Of a stretch of 64,000 nt of DNA, positions 51,290-62,887 are shown one piece after another. The notes under the pieces are model-generated. The model had not been told where the DNA came from. It was given only the letters and a program-made list of their open reading frames with translations, and did not search any database. Position 1 is the first letter of the stretch. Each line of letters opens with the position of its first letter. Source of the stretch: Lunularia cruciata (Eukaryota > Streptophyta > Marchantiopsida > Lunulariales > Lunulariaceae); contig OX419758.1 of the NCBI GenBank assembly GCA_948567375.1, positions 40,749,473-40,813,472 of the forward strand, in the 5' to 3' direction. Made by a program: the position numbers and the translations under genes.

Positions 51290-51411
51290 TCAAGGCCTAA
51301 CTGATTCATTTAGGCCTCCATAATTGACTTTAAAGTTCTTATGGTGTTTTGAAGCTCTACCTTATTAGTGGAAGTACTCTTTTGGTGATACTTCTATCTA
51401 ATCTACTTAGA

Positions 51412-51478
<67 letters not shown>

Positions 51479-53095
51479 ATCCTTTTAGATATTACCAAGC
51501 CAATTTTCATCTCCAGATAATAGTATTATAAATACCAATATTGTAAATAGCCAATTTTCACTTCTAGCTAATAGTATTATAAACCTCTCCCTTTCAGAGA
51601 TACAATGTTCTCATTGCAAAGCTATTGCTCAAAAGGTTTTACTAACACCAGAGCATGGGTCAAGTTAGCTATTGGTTTGCATGTTGCCTCATACAATGGG
51701 TTCCTTTTCCAATGTACAGGATATTTCACACGCAAATGGTGAGTACTAAGGATGCATTTTTGGAGAATATGTTCACCTTCATATTCCTTCGTGCCATCAA
51801 AGAGTGTTGGAAAAGGTCTAACTTCTTGTATGGAAGGGAAGTGGAGCGGCCAAGATGCATATCTACGTAGTAAGGAAATATGGAACACTAGATGGATCTT
51901 CATATGTGTCAATAGCTCAAAGTGATAGGTCATTACAAGACGTGACGGACTTAAGAAGGCAAACTACCATGAAGTTGGTTGTGGATAGCAAAAGTTGATT
52001 GCCAATGTTGAACTCCATGTGCTTGTGATGTGCATTTGCATATCATTTCCATTGATTTTGGGCAATTTGCAATTTGTGCTTGGTGTTCTCCACACCATAT
52101 TGGATTCTAAAAATAAAGGTGTTGACAACTTCAACCTTTATAGCCACTTGGTGGATCTTTACAAAGCTTGAAGGGGTGAAAGGATGCTCTCCATATACAA
52201 GGAAGAATGGTGTGACTTGTCTAGATGCATTTCCTAAATTGTTATAGGTAAAGTCCACCAATGGAAGTAAGGTGTCCCACCTTTCTTGCTCCTCAAAGAT
52301 AAAGCTCTTAAGCATTTCCTCAATAGAGCAACTAGTTCACTCTATTTGTCTTTCAATTTGTGGATGATATATTGTGGACATGGCCACTTTGGTTTTGAAG
52401 ATGCCAAAAAGTGTTATCCAAAAAAAACTAGTGAATTGAGTGCCTTGATTGATGATGAACAATAGAGACATGCCATGGTCTGAAAAGATTACAACTAAGT
52501 ATTACAACTAAGTACAATTGAGCTAATTGTGGACCAATCACATCCTTGGTTGTAGGACACACATGAATCATCTTGCTGAGTTGGTACACAAAGGCTACAA
52601 TGGAGTCAAACCTTGAGTTGATCTTGGGTAATTCACAAAACAAATCCATGCTAACCTATTCCCAATATTGTGTAGGAGTAGAAAGGGGTTGAAGAAGCCC
52701 TTTGGGAGCCTAATTAGAGGCTTTATAGAGGAGGTAGCTTCAAATGTACTCCATCATATTGTTGCTCATCTTAGGGTAATAGTAACGGCATTTGACTGCA
52801 TCTAAGGTATTGTCTACTTGACTTGCAATGACTGAATCATGACATTCTGTTAAGATGGTAGTTCTTAGGTTTGGCGCATCTGAGATCATAACTTGCCATT
52901 ACAAAAGGTGAGTCTTGGTTATAATTATGGATGATTGAGCTCCTACAATTTGAGGGTTAACTTTTGTGGTAGTAAGAATCCTTGGCCCAAATTCAAAGTT
53001 CTTGATCTCTACCACTAGATTGTTTGCCAAAGAATTCAGGTGAATGCATCTACAAGTTGCTTCTTGTGTTCCACAAAGGTGATTAATATAACATA
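51290..53095 (-). mobile_element. gypsy family A copy 3, 3' part only
   Basis: An LTR fragment (about 51290-51585, interrupted by an (at)n run) is followed on the minus strand by the chromodomain region (51622-51933), integrase pieces (52043-52315 and 52428-52649) and RNase H/integrase joint remnants to about 53095. Every block matches copy 2 but is more diverged. The 5' half is missing. Confidence 0.85.
51415..51475. repeat. (at)n microsatellite inside an LTR fragment
   Basis: About 30 perfect AT dinucleotides, replacing LTR sequence that reads accatcatgtataacatc in other copies. Confidence 0.97.
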
Positions 53096-54290
53096 ATGGA
53101 GTTTACAAATGAGTTAGTTGAGATTAACAAAGTAGCAAATAAGCCAACTTAACCAAGAATGATAAGAATATTCTAAAAGCATCTAGGAATCTACTTGGTA
53201 CCTTCCAAGTATCAAGTAATGTGCAAAATGGTGATTTCTAGGAGAAATCTTCATTGGAAGCTTCTTGTTTAGCCTAGCTTGCATGCCAAGTAGGAGACTT
53301 CTAGAAAAAAAACCTCTCAAGAAGCTTCCCATTTAACTTGGCTTACACTCAAAGAAAGTGGCTTTTGGGAAGCTTCTTAAGGAGCTTCTCAAGAGCTTTG
53401 TATGTTCCCTATAAATACCATAGCCCAAGCTTATGTTATGAATTCATAGTTTAGCTCATCCAAGGGTCCCAATGTGATCTTTCATTTTGACCTTCCATTC
53501 TCTTATTTCTCTCCTTGATCTTTTAAATTGGTATAAGAGCAAGAATGAGATGGATGGAATTTATGGACCACCAAATCCATTTCTAACAAATTGGGATTTT
53601 AATATCCATGTACTACCCAAACATCATTTTACATAGTTCATCATCTCATGCTTTGGACAACTTTTTTTGAATGTGATTACCTTATCCAATGAACCCTTGG
53701 TACTTCCCATTGTAACTTATGGAGGTTGGTGGATTTCTTGCAATTTATGTGTTAACTTAGATAAATTTTAGGTAGTTTGATAAAGTAGTAGCCATGGCGG
53801 CAATGCCCAAAGTTATCATTGCTATGTAGTAACAAATCAAACACCTTACTAGATTGTTGGAAGAATGAGATCATCAACGACAAGAGCATGTAGAGAGAGG
53901 ACCATTTTGAGAAGAAGAAGAGCAAATTTGATTTCTAAAACCAATGTATTTGGAGGTAAGAATCTCCCAAGTGTAGTGGAGAATTTTGTGTTTGATTGTG
54001 ATAGAAAATTTGAAGTTATAAATTTTCAAGATGAATGGAGACAAATTCTCTTGATTTAAAGCCAATTGAATGGAGTGGCAACTATGGTAGCGATTCCGAA
54101 TGGAGCAAGCTGAATGGAAATTTCTTATGCCAATCTTGACATGGAAAGAATTCAAGAGTGCAATAATTAGATAGTTCTAAGCTATAAATGCCTTACAAAC
54201 TGCATGAGATAGGTTGGTAGAATTGAAGTAGATTGGTTTTATAAAAAGCTACATCGTTCAATTCTAAAACACTATAATGTAAATTCTAAA
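53096..54290 (+). mobile_element. gypsy-like fragment: LTR end, primer site and gag remnant
   Basis: Near 53530 the sequence ttggtataagagcaag resembles a plant LTR-element primer site (tggtatcagagc type). After it, broken plus-strand frames read as gag: a glutamate/arginine-rich start near 53880, KFEVINFQDEWRQILLI near 54008-54058, and TWKEF near 54134 followed by a segment rich in Ile, Gln and Ala. Part of the upstream DNA (53100-53520) is probably its LTR, but its left border is not visible. Everything after gag is missing. It differs from family A. Confidence 0.6.
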
Positions 54291-55277
54291 TTTAACTCTA
54301 ATTCTAAAATTTTAAAATTTAGATTTTTAACTCTAATTCTAATTCTAAATTAAACATATTTAACTCTTTAAATGAACACGGAAGATATCCATTTACCCAC
54401 AAGTTAATTACACTTGAGGAATGCATTTGACTGCATCATGCAATGAGGAGGATGGAGGGCCAAATCCTCTCTTAAAAGAATTTTTTTTAAATGCTAAATT
54501 ATTAAAAACTTAATATCAAAATACAATTGTTCTCAATTTGATCGATTCTCTTTGACCGTACTAAGTTACGGTTGATGAGTTTAAATTTTATTAAAACGCA
54601 ATTGTTCAAAGCCAAGCTTCTCGTTTGTTTATCTAGAGTATTAGATACAAAACGAGAGTAAATAAATAATTTATTTACCGACATGTTTTGAATACTCTGT
54701 CAATAAATAATATTGTGACAGAGTCTTCCACATATATTTATTGACAGGAGATGCACGTGGGTCCTTTAAAAGTAAGATAGTATCAGAAACTCTGTTGAGA
54801 TTAAATCTACAATGTATGATACAATTTTCGGTTCTGTATGTCATATTTTACAGATTTGGATGAGAATATGTAAATTAGTAGCTGCAGTCTAATATTATTT
54901 AAGATAATAATACTTCTTCTTAAGTTAGTCTTGGGAAAAGTGGAACTGTTTCAAAAAGGTTTATTAAAACCATTTCGAATTTAAGTATAAGTTTTATGAG
55001 AAGATGGGAGTTAATTATTCGCATTTACTACCTGTGTAATGATAGAAAATGGTTTTAAAATTTTGGTTTAGCTAGTATTAGAGAGCGTTCTATGTTCATC
55101 GATGCTTGTCGGAGCCAGTTTGGGTTCATACATATTTGTTGAGGGTATTGAAACCTCAACCAACCCTATTTGAGTATGAATTCTAAAGCTAACAAGGTCA
55201 CAGAAACTCTTAAGAGCTTTACTAACGGCTATCAATGGCACGACAAAACGGAAGGAAAAACAAAATGCATGAAGAGC
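54291..55277. other. AT-rich intergenic DNA, no gene seen
   Basis: Contains a simple-sequence run of taattcta units near 54296-54350. Otherwise no domains, repeats or frames of note. Confidence 0.5.
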
Positions 55278-55455
55278 AATTAGTCGGACGAGTGGAGAGC
55301 CTAAATTGTACAATTCATACCCTGTTGAGATCGCACCCCGTGCACATCTGCCTTGATTTCTGCTGATCCTCATTGGTTTCTTCGCCCAACGTGGTCGTTT
55401 GCGATGTCCAGGTCAAAATGGAAGTACTGTAGTCGGGAATGAAAATGGAAGTAGT

Positions 55456-55582
55456 GAAGAAAGGCGACCGCGTAGGAAAAACGAAGGAGGGGGAAGACCC
55501 CATCAAGCCGTACAAGGGAGAGACAAAAAGGTAACATGGGGCTAAGTATGGAAGAGACAAAAAAAGTAACATAGGGCTAAGT
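55456..55582 (-). mobile_element. RLE 3'-tail insertion with 11-bp target duplication
   Basis: Reverse complement of the RLE end: ggcgaccgcgtag, then agaccccatcaagccgtaca, agggagagac and acatggggctaag. Flanked by atggaagtagt at 55445-55455 and 55583-55593. The 5' part of the insert, with seven bases of target, is tandemly duplicated (about 35 bp, gggctaagtatggaag twice). Confidence 0.85.
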
Positions 55583-55667
55583 ATGGAAGTAGTCGGGACT
55601 GGAAGTAGTCGTGAATGCTAGATTGCCGGCACGTTCCGAACCCTTGAAGGTTCGGATTTTAGAAACC

Positions 55668-55727
55668 TGAAGGTCTGAAGGATGGGTCTTCCCATCCTTC
55701 ATTTTTACTACGCGGTCGCCTTTTAGC
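55668..55727 (+). mobile_element. 60-bp RLE 3'-tail insertion with 13-bp target duplication
   Basis: Insert ends with the last roughly 40 bp of the RLE element (gtcttcccatccttcatttt, then ctacgcggtcgcc). Flanked by gattttagaaacc at 55655-55667 and 55728-55740. The intact gene has a single version of this site near 18340. The insert starts with a short inverted piece that makes a hairpin (gaaggatggg...cccatccttc). Confidence 0.9.
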
Positions 55728-57469
55728 GATTTTAGAAACCGCCTGGGAGAGACTCCATGAGCCCCCCGCACTAAAATCCAGATTCCACACTAAGACTGCC
55801 TGACCCAGACTAGGAGCAAGACAGTAAGTCGCGATGTGGAGGCAGATCAGGTATAGGGAGGTGACCGTCAATCATCTGGTCAATCTCACTCATTGTGGGT
55901 CTGTTCTCGGGATCGTGTAAAGTGCAATGAATAGCTATGTCATGCAGTTTCTTCACCATGGGCACGTCAAGTTCATCGATACCACTCAGCAGTGGATCTA
56001 GGAATTTCCCTTCAACCACCAGGTTCTCAATCACCCACTTACGAAGATTTCCTGTCTCCACATCGGCAAAAAGCGTCCGGTCACCATCACCAAAAGCACC
56101 ATCCCGTAGCTGTACACAGCTGCCTTTGTAGTTCCGCCTAAGTGAAGTACTTCAGGCGCCATGGATCCCACTGTTCCACTCCTAGTATACACTTCAGTAC
56201 TGGCGTGGTAAAGCTTTGTCATACCCAAGTCCGCAGCTTTGGGGTTCAATTGTCTGTCCAGTAGAATGTTTGCAGGCTTAATGTCTCGTGACATACCTTC
56301 TGTTGGTTCTGAAGTTCCTCGTGAAGATAGACCAAGCCTTTCGCCGTCCCTTTCGCAAATATAACTCCATTAGCCCATGGCAACACCTTAATTTCGTCCT
56401 GAGGCTGCCGGAAAAGCCAACCTTCTAGATCCCCGTTTTCTACGTGTTCGCACACCAGTTTGATGCGGTTCGACACAAAAACCTTTCAACTCCACGAGAT
56501 TGTTGTGGTTTGCTTTAGCAAGAACTATAATTTCTGCTTCGAAGCCGTTGAATTCGAAGTCATGACCAGGCTTGAGCTGGGGCGATAGCTGGAGCTGCTT
56601 CTTCACGGCAACCTTCATCCCATCACTCCAAGTTCCCACATATACTGTACCATATGTGCCTTTGCCGAGTTTGTTGGACTGGCTAAATTCGTTAGTTGCA
56701 GCAGGCAGCACATCGTTCGAGAACTTTGGAACTTCCATGATATCCCGGAGATATGGTGGCTTTTTCCCGGGCGTGCAGAACTTGCAGTAAATGGCCACTC
56801 CTAATCCTGCTGTGGCAAAAGCCGAAATATGAGACGTCACAATTGCGATTGTAGCATTTCACCCTGCATCATCGACGCCAGATGTACCACAGCATATACG
56901 ATCCTCTTAAGAACTTCTGTGATCGTCACGGTGGCAGATGCCTGAATAGTGCCACTGTCCCAGGTAGCTCTCTCCACCTGCACGAAACATTTAACAGGCA
57001 TTAGTGTTGAGCAAAAGCTACCCTCTAAAGTTCTGATCTAGAAGACAATCTTGTCGGTATTGACGATCAAAATGAACCAGACTATTAATTTGGTTATGAC
57101 AACGAATTACGTACGGTGGTGCAATTGTTGAAGTCGACTCCCTTAGAGTGGATCGGAATTGTCTTCTTCCTTGTCTTCAAGCTGTTCTCTATGGATGTTT
57201 TGAGGAGTGGTTGAAAGGCTCCCGTTTGAATATTAATTGCCGCTAGTCCAATCACACGAAGTCCATCTGGCGAAATGGTTGTAAAAGCGAAGGGAAACTT
57301 GAGCGTTTGAACGGGACGTACATAAAGCAACAAACGAACGCATCTCTTACTATGCGGGCTATTAAAACAAGACGCTCATCAGGACGCTCATCAGGAAACG
57401 CCACCGTAATAATAGTTCCAAAAACAACGAAATCCTTATACGCTGTCTGCCAGAATACTTTGGCCCCAC

Positions 57470-57535
57470 CTTCGGCGGCTAGGTGTGATCGAGCCAAGAA
57501 GCTCCTCTTGGCTCGATCACACCTAGCCGCCGAAG
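57470..57535. repeat. 30-bp perfect inverted repeat (snap-back) in the pseudogene
   Basis: Left arm 57470-57499 and right arm 57506-57535 are perfect reverse complements with a 6-bp spacer (agctcc). The intact gene has only one arm at the same place, so the second arm is a local inverted duplication. Confidence 0.95.
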
Positions 57536-59013
57536 CTGAAATATGAGCTCAATGCGTGCAATGGATTTCGAGACGAGTCCAGAGTAGAAATTCTTTCATG
57601 GTATCCTCCGAGTAAACAGGCTGTTGTATTCAGAGACGGAGTCTCTTGGTCGTCTTTTTTCTCAAAGATAAATAACTTGATTGGTTCGTCCGTAAAGTTC
57701 ATAAGGATAGTGCAGAGTTGGTCTTCGGATGGAGCAGGAGAGTTGTCATTTGTGAAGAGAATAACAATCTGCGTGGAACAGAAGGGCAGTGGTCAACAAT
57801 GGTAGAGAAACCTCAATCACTTCTTCGGTACAGAGGAAAGATAAATACCAGTTGCCTAGACAAAAATGTGGGGGGAAATATATTAAACCTTTAGATGATC
57901 TTCTGTATCTCTGCTGCCCAGAGTGGATAGGGCCTCCAACAATACTGCGGTATAGTTTGAAGGTCCCACAACATTACTTTTCTCTCTTTCCTCTTTTCCC
58001 TCTTGGACGTACTCAATCAGATCTTTAAAGTAGGCGTTGGCAGTGCTGTTCTCAGCTCTGTACTGAAAAAACCCAGATCGTTTTTGGTCTGGAAAGAATC
58101 CTCGGGACGTACCTTGCAAGCAAAACAGATTCTGAATTACACAATACCTTTGAACCGTCGATGTGTCATTTTCGTCATTTCGTAGTGGGATACGAGAAAA
58201 CGTTTAAGATCTAGTTATCATGTAAAAGTAGCTCTTTGTTCCCTAAGCGGAGCTTACGAACTGGTCAAGGGGATTGAAACGAGAATACAGAGAGTTAAAT
58301 GGAAATACTCAGAAAATGCACACTCATGGGATTGCACATCAGATCCAGGGAGGAGCAGGACTAAGTTTTAGAATAGTCCATCAACGTATGAATAGTGTCA
58401 TCTTCAATGTCATTAAACTCAGGAATCTGAAAAGCTTTGATACTAGTACTAAAATAACCAAAAACAAGTGTTTCACTTTTACTCTGAAACTCAAACACAT
58501 CTTTTGTCAAGGAGTGGAAACAAGGCATGGTGTTAAGAGCTACACTTGAGTAAATTGGTGATGTCAATGGAGCAAAGTAGCAAACAGCAAGGAAACAAGA
58601 TGAAGCAACTCCTCCGATCTTCAATCATTGATATTGCACACTTGAGTCTTTGCCTATCAAAGAGACTAATTTCTCAAGGCGACATTTGACGCAAGTAGCA
58701 ATACCTCCAAAGCCCCTCCCTCTATGTACCTCTACTTGTTCCAGGTTGAACTAACAAGAGTGAATCCTTCAATGTCTTGAATGGTGTTCTCTTCATGTTT
58801 GCATGTCTCCACCAGATTGATCAGATCAGCATTATCTCACAAAGGCTTAGCACTTGAGTACTTGGTGTGTGTGTGAGTACATGAGCATTCCAAAACAACA
58901 CTCTAAGGATCTGAAATTGCTATGCAATAGCTGATTTTTTCCTTTGGGTGACCACAACTCTATAATCTCTCAAGAAAGCAACAAAAAATACTTGTTTAGA
59001 CTCCTTACCTTTG

Positions 59014-59460
59014 CTAATTTTCCCTTCCTTGCTTGCAATAAGAGATCAGGATCCAACTTGATGCACCTCCACTCAATGAGTCCCTCTGAGTTTGTGAGCT
59101 AAAACTCATCAAAATGCTTCTTGATTGTGCATTTTGTTGTCCCAATCTATATGCTTCCAAAATCTGAGGATCATGGACTACCAAATAATCAACAATAAAC
59201 TCACATACAATAGCCTTGGTTTCTTCCTTCTCTATCTTCAGAATACCTAAAATCCTCAAGTTCTTCATTCTAACAAGTTCATTCTCCTTCTCAACCTCAT
59301 GTTCTTGCAAGTAAGAAATTTGAGCCACCTTAGTAGCTTCAGCATATGACTTCATCTTCACTTCCAATGTGTACACAACTGGTTGGAGCCCTCCACTTTT
59401 TGTAGCAATGTTGGTGGCTTTTTCTCTCAAAGAAGCAACGTTCTCGTAATAATCAACCAT
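59014..59460 (-). pseudogene. LINE ORF1-like protein fragment
   Basis: A 148-codon frame with a coiled-coil-like start, then RMKNLRILGILKIEKEETKA, DPQILEAYRLG and RSILMSFSSQTQRD. This is the layout of RRM-type ORF1 (nucleic-acid chaperone) proteins of L1-like elements: a KNLRIxGIP-like strand followed by a Y-R-L-G segment. It is on the opposite strand to the RT at 61-63 kb. Recognition is by motif only. Confidence 0.5.
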
Positions 59461-59789
59461 GCTTTTAATGGAAAAAAAGCAAGCATGTGCTCTTTTTGAG
59501 TTCTTGCGTATCTTGGGTGACTAGATTCAAGTGCTATTTCAAATTCATGACCTCAAGTTTTTAACCATGTCAGCCATAAGAGTGGACATAGGGGCAAAGA
59601 ATCTTTTAAGCTCTTTTCAATAGTCATTAGATTTCTTATACATTTCAGCTAATTGTTGTTGTCTTGTGGCTATACAACATCAATGAGCAATATCCTACAT
59701 CATCCTAGACTTTTCCATTTTGCCTAGGCCTCAACTCAAGGTTTCAAGCAAAACACCTCAAAAGAGTTGTTATTTATGAGGTAAAAATA

Positions 59790-60960
59790 AGCTCATTTGG
59801 ACATGTGAGTGCAAAGATACAAATTTCTAAATTTCACAACACCACCAAAGGTTGTGAAATGTGAAGTATCTTGGGAACCTCTTCTTTAGTTCTATGAGTG
59901 AGCACACATTGCATAGGAGTTGGAAATCTGGTTTTAATGACACAAAGAACACTCCATTTGGATCATTGAGTACATAGATACAATGGTTTCAATCTTTAAG
60001 AGAGAAAATAGGTTCTAGTTCCTTGTAACCAAATCCAAAATCTTCAATATAGAACTAAGTTGGAAGCTATTCAAATAGTGGTTCTAAAGCATCAAAAATC
60101 ATCTTATTTGGATGAGTAATGATATAGATGCAAGCTATGAATTGCAATCAACACAAAAGAATTGGAAATATCATTGTTTATTATAGGATTAAAATAGTCA
60201 TAGTACTCAAGATATAGCTTCAAACTCTACATTCAATGTATCAATCAAAAACACTAAGATAGAAGCTTCTAATGAAACAAAAATCACTTTATTTGAGGAT
60301 TTGAGTGTAGAGTTATGACCTTCACAATTTGCTATGGTGAATGACAAGAATATTAAATTCACATAATTCTAATGCTTATAACTTCAAGTCCAAAACTACA
60401 AATTCTACAATTTTGATTACAATCAAACACCCTTAAGTATATTTTTCTATTGGTGTAAGGATCATCTCATTTGGACAATTGAATGAAAATTTACAACCCT
60501 CAAAATTGGTTCACTTGAACAACACCAATAAAAGATCAAAAAAAGTAAATGCCCAAAACTCCATCCACACAGCTCTAAACCTAGCAAAATTTGTGTCAAT
60601 AGGTAGCACTTTCAAAGTCAATCCAGCTGATTGTAAAATCATGTCATTTGGATGTGGTTCCAGCAAGTTACACGGTCCATAATATGCAACTCTAACCCTA
60701 AAATCTACCATATATGACAAATTTTGAAACTCCATAAGTTTGTGCACAAAGCTTAGCGTCAATCTAAAGAGTTATCTTGCGCACTTCCAATGCTGCAAGA
60801 ATCATTTGGACTCTGGGCAGTGAAGATACAAACTCTTAAATATGGACCTCCAATCAAGAAATCCAAACACTTATTTAGTTTGCTATAAAGCTCAAACATT
60901 ACAAACTTGGTAGCTTTGGAAAGATTTTGGCAAGGTGCTTTTAACAAGACCAAACCACAA
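59790..60960. repeat. degenerate tandem array, unit about 150-180 bp
   Basis: The motif tcatttgga followed by a gagtg word and agatacaa recurs near 59795, 59955, 60108, 60288, 60467, 60643 and 60804, spacing about 150-180 bp. Between motifs the DNA is A-rich with repeated words such as aaaactacaaattc. Units are strongly diverged. Similar arrays occur inside some plant LTR elements, but none is recognised here. Confidence 0.6.
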
Positions 60961-61371
60961 TTTTTGGACAAGTAGTTGCTTATTTATGGCTTGTCAAAAT
61001 TTTGTGACTTCTATACTCTCAAAGTTTTGAAGTCTTCAAGATTCAATAATTCTCAATAGTAGTGATTTCTTTGTTCTTTTACCATCTATTATTACTCCAT
61101 GTTTTGAAGTGGAAATCCATGGGTGTTTGAAGAGATATCTTTGTTGCATTTATTGATTTCAAGGAACCCTTTAATAAGATGCCTAAGAAATCTCTAAGTG
61201 AGAGACATTGAAGTTGGTGTTACATTGGATCTGTTTGGTGCATCTCTAAACTCTACGAGAAGGTGATTGTGAGACTCTAATCTTTGAGATTGCAAGATGT
61301 CCTAGGCACAATGGAGTGATTCAAGGTTAGTTTTTATCTCCCAACTATGTTTGAAATCTTCTTTGATGACC

Positions 61372-62059
61372 TGTGAGCCGGCTTGTCTCTCACTCAAGAA
61401 CCTCTGATGGCTATTATGGTAGCGCACCATGGAGTAAGAAGGCAAGGAACCCTAACTCCATCATACTCCTCCAAGGCTAACACTCCAAAACTCAAGACAT
61501 TGCTCACTAGAGAACTCAATGAGAGAGAGATAGTTGCAAATGAAGGGATGATGAGTACCTCCTCACCCCTTGTTTATATACTTGTGAAATAGTTACGTAC
61601 CAAAGTTACTAATTACCATAGTAACTCAAGTTACTAGACTAAAAGTCAAGTAAAGTCAAAAAGTAGAAAGGAATATCCATTCACATGGCAATATTCCACT
61701 AGCATGTGATCTTATCTTGACCCAACCACTAAGTCAAGGATTCCTTCACATGGGCCAGCCTTGGACTATAGAAGAATCCAAAACAAAAAGGCTTACGGGT
61801 CCAAGAGTTCTCAACTCTTTCCTCAAAGCCAAACACCTAGGAATAATACCAAGTCAACACACTAGAATCCAAAATAGTGGTGCTCATCTTTTCCACTTCC
61901 TCTAAAGTAAGGTCCCCTCTATCTTAGTTATGACTAACTTTAGCTAATCATGACTAATATAGAACCATCCTTCATCTCTATATAAATAATATCTCTTAAG
62001 TACTTGTAATACCAAGCTAAATATTACAATACCACACACATGCACAAATGAGTGTTACA
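61372..62059. repeat. solo LTR (family C) nested in the LINE
   Basis: 688 bp, TGTGAGCC to GTGTTACA, near-identical to 35769-36465. Flanked by gacc on both sides (61368-61371 and 62060-62063). Without it the LINE RT frame joins as FDDLEQ, as in related elements. Confidence 0.9.
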
Positions 62060-62489
62060 GACCTAGAGCAAGTACGCATGGAACCTGGAGCTACATGTGT
62101 GCAGGTTGGCTCTTTGATGATTATTGTGCTCCTTTATGCAGATGATGTAGTGCTCCTCTCTACCAATCCATAGAGTTTATAGAAGTTGTTGGATTCTCTT
62201 CTTTTGTTTTGCAATCAAAAAAAGATGGAGGTGAACCTTGATAAGTCCAAGGTGGTTGTGGTGGGTTCTATAGGTGTTACACTTTTCTTCTTTGATGGAA
62301 AGCGTTTGGAGAAGGTTTCTTCTTCCAAGTACGTGGGGATTGAGTTTTCTCATGACTATAGTTGTTCTACTTGTGTGAAGAATAAAATCAGCAGGATTTA
62401 GGGCTTTGTATTCACTCATGAACCACTCTAGACTTGCTCATCTTACCACATGGGAATTGAAGAAGATGTTGTTCAGATCACTTATACAG

Positions 62490-62887
62490 TCTATAGTTGT
62501 CTATGGTGTTCAAATTTGGGTCTATGTATTAAGAAGACATGGTGGCAAAACGTTTAGAAAGTTCAAAAAGTGTTTCTATGTGATAAGATATGAGGACTCA
62601 AACTCCTTATGTTTTGTTGCTTGTTAAAATAAGGTTTTTACCTCTTGAGGCTAAATCTTTGTTCTAATGGATCTGATTTTCAATGGTGTTCTAATGGATC
62701 TCTAAGAGCCAAGAACAAAGATTTAGCCTCAAGAGGTAAAAACCTTATTTTAACAAGCAACAAAACATAAGGAGTTTGAGTCCTCATATCTTATCACATA
62801 GAAACACTTTTTGAACTTTCTCAACGTTTTGCCACCATGTCTTCTTAATACATAGACCCCAAATTTGAGCACTATAGAGAACTATGC
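62490..62887. repeat. large inverted repeat (arms about 175 bp) in the LINE
   Basis: Left arm about 62490-62665 and right arm about 62712-62887 are reverse complements with only a few mismatches, separated by about 46 bp. Shared words include ttaagaagacatggtggcaa and ggtttttacctcttgaggct. A transcript would fold into a long hairpin. Confidence 0.9.

Noticed and set aside
51415..51475. (at)n run as a possible CRISPR-like or regulatory array
   Set aside because: Simple dinucleotide expansion inside an LTR fragment.
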